DNA of 20,180 nucleotides from a virus. A program made the position numbers and the translations under genes. The notes under the pieces are model-generated. The model did no database searches and had not been told where the DNA came from. It was given only the letters and a program-made list of their open reading frames with translations. Below, in pieces: positions 6,261 to 12,920 of the stretch (within the stretch, counting starts at the first letter, position 1; every line of letters begins with the position of its first letter). Location of the stretch: positions 1 to 20,180 of IMG/VR virus record IMGVR_UViG_3300045999_007693. The stretch is one strand, 5' to 3'.

Positions 6261-6791
6261 GTGGCCGCGACAATTAACGCCACCTTGAGTAGCGCCACGG
6301 CCAACAGCTACGTCACGCTGGCCGACGCCAACTCCTACTTCGAAACGGTCCCCGACTCCGCCACCTGGACCAACAAAACCGACGACCAGAAAAATCGCGC
6401 CCTGATCTCCGCCACCCGCTGGATCGACAGCCTCAACTACTTGGGCGATCGCTGCGACGAAGACCAAGCCCTGAAGTGGCCGCGCAACAACTACGACGTC
6501 GACGGCGTGGAGCTGGAGTGCTCTTTAATCCCCAACCAAATCAAATACGCCACCTACGAGCTGGCACGCGCCCTCGCCAACGACACTGGTGCAATCACTG
6601 ATAGCACTGGAACCACCGGCCTCTACGACGAAGTCAAACTGGGCGATCTCCAAGTCAAGTACAGCAAAACCAGTCAAGCCGTCGGAACCATCAACAACGT
6701 CTTCGATGTTTACCCTTGGCTCCAGACTTACCTCGGCCCCTACTGCTTAGGCGGCTCGGGCTCCTACCAAATCCGCGTATTCCGAGGCTGA
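6261..6791 (+). CDS. Head-tail connector (adaptor) protein
   Basis: This 176-residue protein matches a phage family that databases sometimes name 'DnaT-like ssDNA-binding', but whose gene position is that of a head completion adaptor. The features are NSYVTLADANSYFETV near the start, a Trp a few residues later, NRALISATRWIDSL, then LGDRCDEDQALKWPRN, and a helix with NQIKYATYELARAL. Adaptors of this sort bind below the portal. It is first after the capsid terminator and begins with GTG 6261, lacking a Shine-Dalgarno site. A HIP1 octamer (GCGATCGC), common in many cyanobacteria, lies at 6445-6452. The connector role is an inference from position and family. Confidence 0.75.
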   Translation: MAATINATLSSATANSYVTLADANSYFETVPDSATWTNKTDDQKNRALISATRWIDSLNYLGDRCDEDQALKWPRNNYDVDGVELECSLIPNQIKYATYELARALANDTGAITDSTGTTGLYDEVKLGDLQVKYSKTSQAVGTINNVFDVYPWLQTYLGPYCLGGSGSYQIRVFRG

Positions 6792-6792
6792 C

Positions 6793-7179
6793 ATGGCCGG
6801 CGCCCTCGATTCCCTCTTCAAATCCGTCGCAAAAGACGTCGTAGCCGAGCTTGGCACGTCCCTCGACACCACCATCACCTACACCCGCAAAGCCACCCCC
6901 ACCTACAACACCAGCACTGGCGCACTAACCACAACCAACACCAACTATTCCAATATCAAAGTTCCCATCGAATTTGTGGTCTCCGAAGAAGAGGAAGGCC
7001 GCGAACAACGCCAAGCCAAGATTTACATAACTCCAGATCTAATCGGAAATAACCAGCCCACCCTTGGCGACGAAGTCAGCTTTACCTACGCCGGTTCCAG
7101 TCGCACTGCCCAAATCACCGACATCCGCACCTATCGCGGCGGTCAAACCTACCTCTTCATCCTGCTGGTGCGCTTCTGA
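6793..7179 (+). CDS. Head closure (neck) protein
   Basis: This 128-residue protein starts with a helix (LDSLFKSVAKDVVAEL). It continues as strands: TTITYTRKATPTYN, IKVPIEFVVSEEEEG, KIYITPDL, DEVSFTYAGSSRTAQITDIRTY and YLFILLVRF. That layout and size fit head-closure or stopper proteins of siphophages, which cap the portal after DNA packaging. A GAGG site lies 5 bases before the ATG at 6793, and the gene overlaps the next by one base. The assignment rests on layout and position between adaptor and gp10-like protein more than on a strong motif. Confidence 0.65.
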   Translation: MAGALDSLFKSVAKDVVAELGTSLDTTITYTRKATPTYNTSTGALTTTNTNYSNIKVPIEFVVSEEEEGREQRQAKIYITPDLIGNNQPTLGDEVSFTYAGSSRTAQITDIRTYRGGQTYLFILLVRF

Positions 7180-7682
7180 TGGCAAGACGCGGCCTGCGGG
7201 ACATTTTGCCCGACCTCAACAAAAAACTCAGCGCCGACTACAACACCTTCATCCAGCTGGCACTTGAAGGTCTTGCCAGCAAAAACCACAGCCCTGTCTA
7301 CACAGGCTTTTTCGCCTCTAGCTGGAAGGCATCGACACAACGCACCAAGCCAACAGATCGCGTCGAAGATTTCGAGCCCTGGGCACAACTCAAAAAACGC
7401 CGCGACAAAGGCGACACAACCGCCTACAAAATATCGCCACGTTTTGCCGTCCCTTCTTTTCGGTATACCGACAAAGTATTTATCGGCAACAGCACCAAGT
7501 ACGCCGCCTACGCTCTGGAAAATCCCAAAGTTGCCACATTCGTCCAAAGCCAATTACGTCCACTTCTCCAAGCCAGTTTCAACGAAAAACGGGCCCCGCA
7601 AGTCCTCGTTGGAACGACTCGCGGCACAGGCGGCTTGGGCTTCTTGGGCGGACGCGATTATGTTTCTTACGAGAGGATTTAA
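7179..7682 (+). CDS. Tail completion/neck protein (HK97 gp10-like)
   Basis: This is a 167-residue protein. The family signature is a helical start, the segment SPVYTGFFASSWKAS (a variant of the 'tGrLr.S' turn of HK97 gp10-like proteins), and the strand VFIGNSTKYAAYALE, where 'Y...E' is the conserved part. The C-terminal end is basic and Gly-rich. Members of this family join heads to tails or complete the tail. ATG 7179 overlaps the previous stop by one base (TGATG), which implies translational coupling. It stands between neck and tail terminator, the normal place. Confidence 0.75.
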   Translation: MARRGLRDILPDLNKKLSADYNTFIQLALEGLASKNHSPVYTGFFASSWKASTQRTKPTDRVEDFEPWAQLKKRRDKGDTTAYKISPRFAVPSFRYTDKVFIGNSTKYAAYALENPKVATFVQSQLRPLLQASFNEKRAPQVLVGTTRGTGGLGFLGGRDYVSYERI

Positions 7683-7685
7683 CCA

Positions 7686-8114
7686 ATGGCACTTGTAAAC
7701 GCCCGCGCCGCATTTGAAAAAGCCGTCACCGACGCCGTGGCCGCCGTCGATCCCACAGTGACCATGGTGTACGACAACGTCCCCTACACCACACCCAGCA
7801 AAACCACCAAGTACGTGGCGATGACGGTGAACTTCACCCAAGCCACCATGCAAAACATGGGCGCCGCCTCCGACTTCTACAGCGGCGTTGTCCAGTGCAA
7901 CATCTACGTCCCCAAAAACGCTGGAACAGCCACCCTCTCATCCCTGTGCGAAGCCGTGATTGACGGCCTCACCTCCGTTAACGCCTCGGGTTATACCGAC
8001 ACCTTTACCTGCAAACCCAAGGTCCGCGACATCACAGGCCCAACACCGTTGGACATTGAGGACCGGTCACACTTTGTGGGCATTGTGTCTTGCCAATTTA
8101 CGGCAAACGCCTAG
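7686..8114 (+). CDS. Tail terminator protein (lambda U-like/DUF4128-type)
   Basis: This 142-residue protein should cap the head-proximal end of the tail tube and stop its growth. The start is a helix (ARAAFEKAVTDAVAAVD), then VTMVYDNVPYTTP, where 'yeN.p' is the conserved motif of such proteins, then strands with YVAMTVNF and GVVQCNIYVPKNAG, a helix (LSSLCEAVIDGL) and final strands. The ATG at 7686 has a GAGAGGA site 8 bases upstream, one of the better ribosome sites here. In most siphophages the tail tube gene comes next, but here the tail chaperone follows directly. Confidence 0.75.
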   Translation: MALVNARAAFEKAVTDAVAAVDPTVTMVYDNVPYTTPSKTTKYVAMTVNFTQATMQNMGAASDFYSGVVQCNIYVPKNAGTATLSSLCEAVIDGLTSVNASGYTDTFTCKPKVRDITGPTPLDIEDRSHFVGIVSCQFTANA

Positions 8115-8143
8115 TGTATTATTGAACAACCTGCACTTGCTCC

Positions 8144-8494
8144 ATGCGAGCCGTTGAACTGCTCCGCAACAACTTCGGAGTCAGCCAGCTTTACAAACAC
8201 GAAGTCAAAGCCGGCGACGAGACCCTGCTGGAGATCTACTGGCACCCGCTGACCATCGCCGAGCGCGAGTCCATCCAGAAAAAGTCTGGCACTGACGACG
8301 CCGGCGATTTTGCGTTGAGCCTGATGATCGAAAAAGCACTCGACAAGGAGGGCAAGCGCCTGTTCCAAGACGGCGACCGCGCTGCCCTCCGCCGCGAAGT
8401 CGAAGCCAGCATCCTCCAAGAAATCCAGCTGGCAATGCTGACCTCCGGTTCCGAAACCAAGGTGGAGGAAGCGAAAGCTGCCCTAAAAAGCTAA
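8144..8494 (+). CDS. Tail assembly chaperone, short form (lambda G-like)
   Basis: This 116-residue protein is mostly helical and charged. It starts with MRAVELLRNNFGVSQLYKHE, then LEIYWHPLTIAERESI, a segment typical of gpG-like chaperones. It should bind the tape measure and recruit tail tube subunits during tail assembly, and is absent from the finished virion. It stops at TAA 8492, right after an A-run where part of the ribosomes are expected to change frame and make a longer form. The start ATG 8144 has no Shine-Dalgarno site. TAGTGT and TATTAT at 8112-8122 could form a promoter, with TTGCCA at 8090-8095 as a possible -35. Confidence 0.75.
   Translation: MRAVELLRNNFGVSQLYKHEVKAGDETLLEIYWHPLTIAERESIQKKSGTDDAGDFALSLMIEKALDKEGKRLFQDGDRAALRREVEASILQEIQLAMLTSGSETKVEEAKAALKS
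8483..8494 (+). promoter_or_regulatory. Probable translational frameshift site (CTA-AAA-AGC-TAA)
   Basis: The short chaperone frame reads CTA AAA AGC then stop TAA. The downstream T-like ORF is in the +1 frame and is open only from 8487, because TAA at 8484-8486 closes it upstream. So the shift must occur within these few bases. A Lys tRNA on AAA (8486-8488) can move forward one base to another AAA (8487-8489) with full pairing, then read GCT AAC TCC. A -2 shift would give the same frame but poorer pairing. GGAGG at 8464-8468 might stimulate, though its spacing (17 bases) is longer than in known cases. Confidence 0.6.
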
Positions 8495-8684
8495 CTCCGA
8501 CTGGTACTTCATCTTTTTCCTCGCCAGCGAACTGGGCATGACCGTTGCCCAGCTCTCAACCCAGCTCACCCAAGAAGAGCTGACTGCATGGGCAGGGTTC
8601 TTTGCTCTTAAAAACGAGGAGGAAGATAAGGCCATGGAACGCGCTAGGCGTAAAAGCCAGACTGGAACGATGCAAGGCAGGTAA
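8490..8684 (+). CDS. Tail assembly chaperone extension (lambda T-like), made by frameshift
   Basis: This +1-frame ORF ends at TAA 8682-8684 and adds about 64 residues to the 115 residues read before the shift, giving a fused protein of about 179. The extension starts ANSDWYFIFFLASELGMTV, then AQLSTQLTQEELTAWAGFFAL and a charged helix with NEEEDKAMERARRK. This is the classic T-part pattern ('LA.ELGMTV', 'EW..yf'). The pattern begins before the first in-frame ATG (8538), so independent initiation would lose conserved residues; that supports fusion. The long form is thought to contact the tape measure in lambda. Confidence 0.7.
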   Translation, partial: ANSDWYFIFFLASELGMTVAQLSTQLTQEELTAWAGFFALKNEEEDKAMERARRKSQTGTMQGR

Positions 8685-8687
8685 ACT
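8682..8687 (+). promoter_or_regulatory. TANACT box (TAAACT) before the tape measure gene
   Basis: TAAACT overlaps the stop codon of the chaperone extension and lies 32 bases before the GTG at 8714. It is another copy of the box seen before other starts that follow a gap. As with the copy at 154, the TAA stop codon supplies half of the match. Confidence 0.25.
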
Positions 8688-8713
8688 GATGACAGACTCT
8701 TCTACGCACCGCC

Positions 8714-11014
8714 GTGGCCAACTACAGCGTAGACATTGAATTAGCCGTAAAAGGTCAAGGACAACTTAGAGCGCTTGAGCAGCAAATAAATTCTATTGAA
8801 CAAGCCGCAAGAAAAATAAGAACTATTGAAGTCAGTGGAGCAACACGTTTAACAACTAGCGAACTTGAAAAACAAGCAGAACTGTACAAAAAGTCAGGTG
8901 CGACTAGACGCGAGGCGCTCCTGTTAGCCAACCGAGAACTCGAAACTGAAAGAAAAATAAACGAAGTCCTCGATAAAAGAACAGCACTACAAGAACAACA
9001 GAAAAAATCCAGCCAAAGAGCAGAGAGCCTTGCACTTGGCGCAGGTTTCCCTTTGCTGTTTGGCGGTGGTGCAGGCGCGGTGGCTGGCAGTATCGCCGGG
9101 TCGTTTGTTGGTAGCGGTTTCGGAGGTCAGATTTTAGGCAGCGCCATCGGTCAATCCATAGATCAAGCCATCCAAAAAGCAGCCCAACTCGGGTCCGCTC
9201 TACAGAGCGTAAGTCTTACTGCTCTGGAGGAGAGTGGTTACAGAGTAAACAGCACCCTTACAACTCAAGTAGGAATACTGAAACAGATCGGTGATATTCG
9301 TGGGGCTCAAATTGCAATCGAAGAAGATATTTTACGCAAAACAGGTGCCATCCCAGGTACCATCGGAGGCATTACTGATGCCGTCAATATCCTTAACACA
9401 GCTTGGGCCGATTTTACAACAGCTGTATCCACGCTTCTAGGAATAGTAGGGTCACCGTTTGCTGCCGCACTCGGGGCGCTAATAAACGCTGTAAACGTAC
9501 TTATCAAAGGTATAAACGTAATACTTTCCTCTGTAGGCGCTGTACTTAAAAGCGCCGGAGAACTCGTTGTAAAGTTTATCGCTGGAGACGACGCGGTTCG
9601 GCGCATAAACGACGGACTGAAAGATAACAATCGCGAACTGGAGCAAGCTCGTGTTTTGTTCGCTGACATTCTTGCCGCATCTAACGCCGAAATTTTATTA
9701 AACAAACAGTTAATACAGATTGAAAAACAGCGGACAACAGGACGCACAGAAGCCGACAAACTACGAAATACCCAGCTGGATCTGGAAGCAGAAAAAACAC
9801 GTATAAACGCAAAATTTGATAATCAACGCATTGAAATAAATAAAAAGCTGACTGAAAACAACAAGCAACTTGTTGATGAGCGGCTGCGACAAAATGAAGT
9901 CCTACGTAGACAAAGTTTAGAACTCGCGAACATTCAAAATACACGGGCTCAAGCAGTTATTGTTGCTACTGAGCAGGAGAGAAGAGACCGCGAAGTAGCT
10001 CAGAACTTAGAACGACAGCGTAAAGAGCTGGAGCGAATTGCCAGGTTACGCGTACAACAGTTGTCGGATGCTCAAGATAACTATGTCCAAGCATCAGCAA
10101 GTTTGGAAGTTGCAGCAGCTAGCACCAACGAAGAACGAATTATCGCTGAATATAACAAAGCACGTGTTCAAAGAATGCAAACATTTAGAGACCTGTTTAG
10201 TAAGTCTTTAAGCGATCAAGAACGAGCTACTCATATTGAAACCATGCGTATGCAAATTATGGAAGCAGAGTTAAATCTAGTCAGAGCGCTTAATGCAGAG
10301 GAAGAGGATGCAGCAGCTAAAACCTTGGAGAGTGTTTCAAAGCTATCCCAGGGCTACGTCGCTGGCATAAGCGCTTTAACTGAATTAAACAGACAACAGG
10401 CACAACAACGAGTGCTAGCTGAAGGCATCGCTGGAACAATAGGCCAGACTATGACATCAGCTTTCCAAGCACTAATCATCGGTGCTGAAGGATTTAACGC
10501 AAGCCTGCAAGGTATTGCGTCCGGTGTACTTATTGAAATTGCTAACCAGCTTCTCCGCATATTTGTTATTGAGCAAGCCATATCCGGTATTAGATCATTT
10601 TTGTCACCAATAACCGGGGCAGGTGTACCGAGTTACGCCTCGGGTAAGGTCGCTACAAACGCTTTCGGGCTTAGCACCGGCGGCTTTGGTGGACCTTCTG
10701 TAGCCGGCAATCCACTCGGAGCCTTCTTTGGTGGAACGTTCGGAACTCGCGCAGCCGGCGGTCCAGTTTCCGCCGGATCTCCCTATCTAGTCGGTGAACG
10801 CGGCCCAGAACTCTTTATGCCACGGACCAGTGGCAGCATCTACCCCAGTGATGCCCTTGGCATGAGCGGCGCTAATGTAGTAGTAAACGTCGATGCAAGC
10901 GGTTCCAGCGTGCAAGGTAACCAGCCCGATGCCACTGCCCTGGGACGTGTTGTTGGCGCTGCTGTCCAGGCAGAATTGATCAAGCAGAAGCGTCCCGGAG
11001 GCTTGCTGGCGTAA
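8714..11014 (+). CDS. Tape measure protein
   Basis: This 766-residue protein sets tail length and fills the tail tube until DNA release. It has a coiled-coil start (residues 4-103), then a Gly/Ala-rich hydrophobic stretch (about 104-150, GAGFPLLFGGGAGAVAGSI). A second hydrophobic region follows at about 235-280, then a long charged coiled coil (about 290-540). It ends in a Gly-rich domain with AAGGPVSAGSPYLVGERGPE, the usual end of lambda-like tape measures. At about 1.5 angstroms per residue the tail would be near 115 nm. The GTG 8714 start lacks a Shine-Dalgarno site. Bases 8714 to about 10600 are AT-rich (two 60-base samples at 37% and 30% GC) with ATA, AGA and TTA codons, but the end after about 10600 returns to about 65%, a sign of mosaic origin. 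Confidence 0.9.
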   Translation: MANYSVDIELAVKGQGQLRALEQQINSIEQAARKIRTIEVSGATRLTTSELEKQAELYKKSGATRREALLLANRELETERKINEVLDKRTALQEQQKKSSQRAESLALGAGFPLLFGGGAGAVAGSIAGSFVGSGFGGQILGSAIGQSIDQAIQKAAQLGSALQSVSLTALEESGYRVNSTLTTQVGILKQIGDIRGAQIAIEEDILRKTGAIPGTIGGITDAVNILNTAWADFTTAVSTLLGIVGSPFAAALGALINAVNVLIKGINVILSSVGAVLKSAGELVVKFIAGDDAVRRINDGLKDNNRELEQARVLFADILAASNAEILLNKQLIQIEKQRTTGRTEADKLRNTQLDLEAEKTRINAKFDNQRIEINKKLTENNKQLVDERLRQNEVLRRQSLELANIQNTRAQAVIVATEQERRDREVAQNLERQRKELERIARLRVQQLSDAQDNYVQASASLEVAAASTNEERIIAEYNKARVQRMQTFRDLFSKSLSDQERATHIETMRMQIMEAELNLVRALNAEEEDAAAKTLESVSKLSQGYVAGISALTELNRQQAQQRVLAEGIAGTIGQTMTSAFQALIIGAEGFNASLQGIASGVLIEIANQLLRIFVIEQAISGIRSFLSPITGAGVPSYASGKVATNAFGLSTGGFGGPSVAGNPLGAFFGGTFGTRAAGGPVSAGSPYLVGERGPELFMPRTSGSIYPSDALGMSGANVVVNVDASGSSVQGNQPDATALGRVVGAAVQAELIKQKRPGGLLA

Positions 11015-11355
11015 TGGCTACTTTCCCCGCACTAACCCCGTCATACGGCGCCCAAAAAACCAGCCAACCATCAGTCCGTAACGTCAAATTCGGCGACGGT
11101 TACAGCCAGCGTTTGCGCTTCGGTCTCAACCAGGACGCAAAGCAGTGGGACCTAACTTGGCAAAACATAAGCGAGACAAATGCCGACACAATCGAAACCT
11201 TCTTAGAAGCCAGAGCTGGCGCAGAGTCCTTTGACTGGACACCTCCCGACTCCGCAACGTCCTACAAATGGATCTGTCAGCAGTGGAGCAAAACAATACC
11301 TTACGTAAACCGGGCCACAATTACCGCAACTTTTGTGCAGGTATTTGAGCCATGA
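11014..11355 (+). CDS. M: Minor tail protein M-like
   Basis: This 113-residue protein is close in length to lambda gpM (about 109). The family pattern is visible: FPALTPSYGA, then VRNVKFGDGYSQRLRFGLN, where 'fgdGy.qr...G' is the hallmark, then WDLTWQNIS, a helix (ADTIETFLEA) and the end TITATFVQVFEP. It should form part of the ring at the lower end of the tail tube. ATG 11014 overlaps the tape measure stop by one base (TAATG), and the next gene overlaps it by 4 bases, so translation of the tail-tip genes is likely coupled. Confidence 0.85.
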   Translation: MATFPALTPSYGAQKTSQPSVRNVKFGDGYSQRLRFGLNQDAKQWDLTWQNISETNADTIETFLEARAGAESFDWTPPDSATSYKWICQQWSKTIPYVNRATITATFVQVFEP

Positions 11356-12920
11356 GCGAAATGTTCAAGGAGCTACTTAGCTCCAATCCTTACGCGATCA
11401 TTGAATTATTCGAGCTGCACTTGGATCTTGATTTGCACGGCAGTGCGGAGGTTGTGCGTTTTCACGCTGGCGTCAATAAGAAAACACCAGCGGGCGATAT
11501 TTACTGGCAGGGCGAACCATACCAGCCGCTGCCCATTGAAGCCGAGGGATTTGAGTACAACGGCAACGGCCAGCTTCCGCGTCCACGTATCCGCATCTCC
11601 AACTTGCTTGGCAGCATCTCGGCATTGCTGCTTGGCGTCAATGAGATCACACCCGGCAACGACCTGACTGGCGCCAAGCTGATTCGTATTCGCACGCTCA
11701 GCCGTTTCCTCGATCCGGTCAACTTCACTGGCGGCACCAATCCTTACGGCACACCAGCGAACGAGGAAATGCCGCGTGAGGTATATTACATCGACCGCAA
11801 ATCAGTTGAAAACCGCGAGATCGTCGAGTTCGAGCTTGCCGCCGTCTTCGACCTAGCTGGTGTGCGCGCACCGAAGCGTCAAGTCATCGCCAACATCTGC
11901 CAGTGGAAATACCGCAGTGCTGAATGTGGTTACACAGGGACAAATTACTTTGACGAATACGACAATCCCCTTGGCGCGACTCCTGCCGTCAACTTTGCCG
12001 CCAGTGCTTTTGGCAACCAGCTAACCGCTGGCGAGACACTCAGCAATGGCGATTACATCACATCCGCCAACGGCTGGTACAAAGGCATCATGCAAAACGA
12101 CGGCAACTTTGTCGTCTACAAAAAGCCTGGTCCGCAAGGCATCCCTGGCAACAATGCCGTCTGGGCAACCAACACTGTTCGGGGCAGTGGGTCGTACCAG
12201 CTCAGGATGCAAACCGACGGCAACGTTGTCCTCTATAGAAATGGCAGCGAAGTGCTGTGGGCAAGCAACACCGCTTCCACAGCCTCCCCCACTACCGTCT
12301 CGTTTATTGACTGGTATCCCACCGATGTAAGCGTTGGCCGCAGCGGCGGCTTTGGCTACCAAATGGTCGGATCCTCCCCTAGCGCACTGGGACAAACCCA
12401 GTCTGTAACTTACACCTTCACGATCAGCACCGGCAAGACAATCCAGTTGACGATTGGATTTGATTCGTTTGAAGTACCTGCCGGCCACTACTCCGGCCAG
12501 TCCTTTGGCTGGGGCGCCAGCTCCTACACAATCGTCAGCTCGACGGGCATCTGGTATCTAAACGAAGTCTTCAATGCCACCCGCACCCTCAGCGACGGCA
12601 ACCCGTTCAAGTACAACAACCCCGACGTGGGCACGTTGACATCTGCCGGTCCTCAACTTCAAGTCACAGGCGTTACCGGCAACGTAAACAACCGCTTGAC
12701 CCTCAACGCTGACGGCGGCTTGACCGTTTACACCAACACAAACACCGTCTTGTACGCCTCTGGCTACAGCAACAGCAACGAACCTTTGGTGACCACTGGC
12801 ACGGTCGACCCACTGCGGGATGTATGCGGCAAGCGCATCAGCTCCTGCAAAAAGCGTTTCGGCGATTATGCCGACCTACCGTTTGGGTCATTCCCCAGCG
12901 CCGGCACGTTCTACGGATGA
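11352..12920 (+). CDS. L: Tail-tip protein L-like with inserted B-lectin module
   Basis: At 522 residues this is more than twice the length of lambda gpL (about 232). Residues 1-204 and 488-522 make up the L-like part: FHAGVNKKTPAGDIYWQG, then PRPRIRISNL, VYYIDRKSVENREIVEFELA and finally LPFGSFPSAGTFYG. Exactly four cysteines exist: 183, 192, 492 and 499. The spacings C-x8-C and C-x6-C match those I recall for the four ligands of the iron-sulfur cluster in lambda gpL. Between the second and third cysteine lie 299 residues instead of about 22. The insert (about 205-487) contains a bulb-type lectin. The frame is open throughout, so this is one protein. It overlaps gene M by 4 bases and gene K by 4 (ATGA). 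Confidence 0.9.
   Translation: MSEMFKELLSSNPYAIIELFELHLDLDLHGSAEVVRFHAGVNKKTPAGDIYWQGEPYQPLPIEAEGFEYNGNGQLPRPRIRISNLLGSISALLLGVNEITPGNDLTGAKLIRIRTLSRFLDPVNFTGGTNPYGTPANEEMPREVYYIDRKSVENREIVEFELAAVFDLAGVRAPKRQVIANICQWKYRSAECGYTGTNYFDEYDNPLGATPAVNFAASAFGNQLTAGETLSNGDYITSANGWYKGIMQNDGNFVVYKKPGPQGIPGNNAVWATNTVRGSGSYQLRMQTDGNVVLYRNGSEVLWASNTASTASPTTVSFIDWYPTDVSVGRSGGFGYQMVGSSPSALGQTQSVTYTFTISTGKTIQLTIGFDSFEVPAGHYSGQSFGWGASSYTIVSSTGIWYLNEVFNATRTLSDGNPFKYNNPDVGTLTSAGPQLQVTGVTGNVNNRLTLNADGGLTVYTNTNTVLYASGYSNSNEPLVTTGTVDPLRDVCGKRISSCKKRFGDYADLPFGSFPSAGTFYG
11964..12812 (+). other. Insert in the L-like protein: bulb-type (mannose-binding-like) lectin lobes
   Basis: This stretch encodes residues 205-487 of the L-like protein. 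Lobe 1 has Q248-x-D250-x-N252-x-V254-x-Y256 and then VWATNT. Lobe 2 has Q287-x-D289-x-N291-x-V293-x-Y295 and then VLWASNT. Both are perfect copies of the Q-x-D-x-N-x-V-x-Y motif that binds mannose in plant and bacterial bulb lectins. A third lobe, about 140 residues later, has D454 and Y460 and then VLYAS, but lost the Q and N. Residues about 312-403 between lobes 2 and 3 look like a separate strand-rich domain. Sugar binding is inferred from the motifs, not shown. Confidence 0.85.

Noticed and set aside
6445-6452. HIP1 octamer GCGATCGC as proof of a cyanobacterial host
   Set aside because: I noticed only one copy. It is compatible with the host idea but is not evidence alone.
6261-6791. A replication role (DnaT-like) for the connector gene
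   Set aside because: That family name is misleading here. The gene sits between the capsid and neck genes, and no replication genes are nearby.
8538-8684. T-part of the chaperone as an independent gene from ATG 8538
   Set aside because: Conserved residues before this ATG (DWYFIFFLASELG) would be lost, and no ribosome site precedes it. A frameshift fusion explains the sequence better.
12824-12916. Longer start for the K-like gene
   Set aside because: It would overlap the L-like gene by 97 bases. The ATGA overlap at 12917 gives the normal K start just before the JAMM domain.
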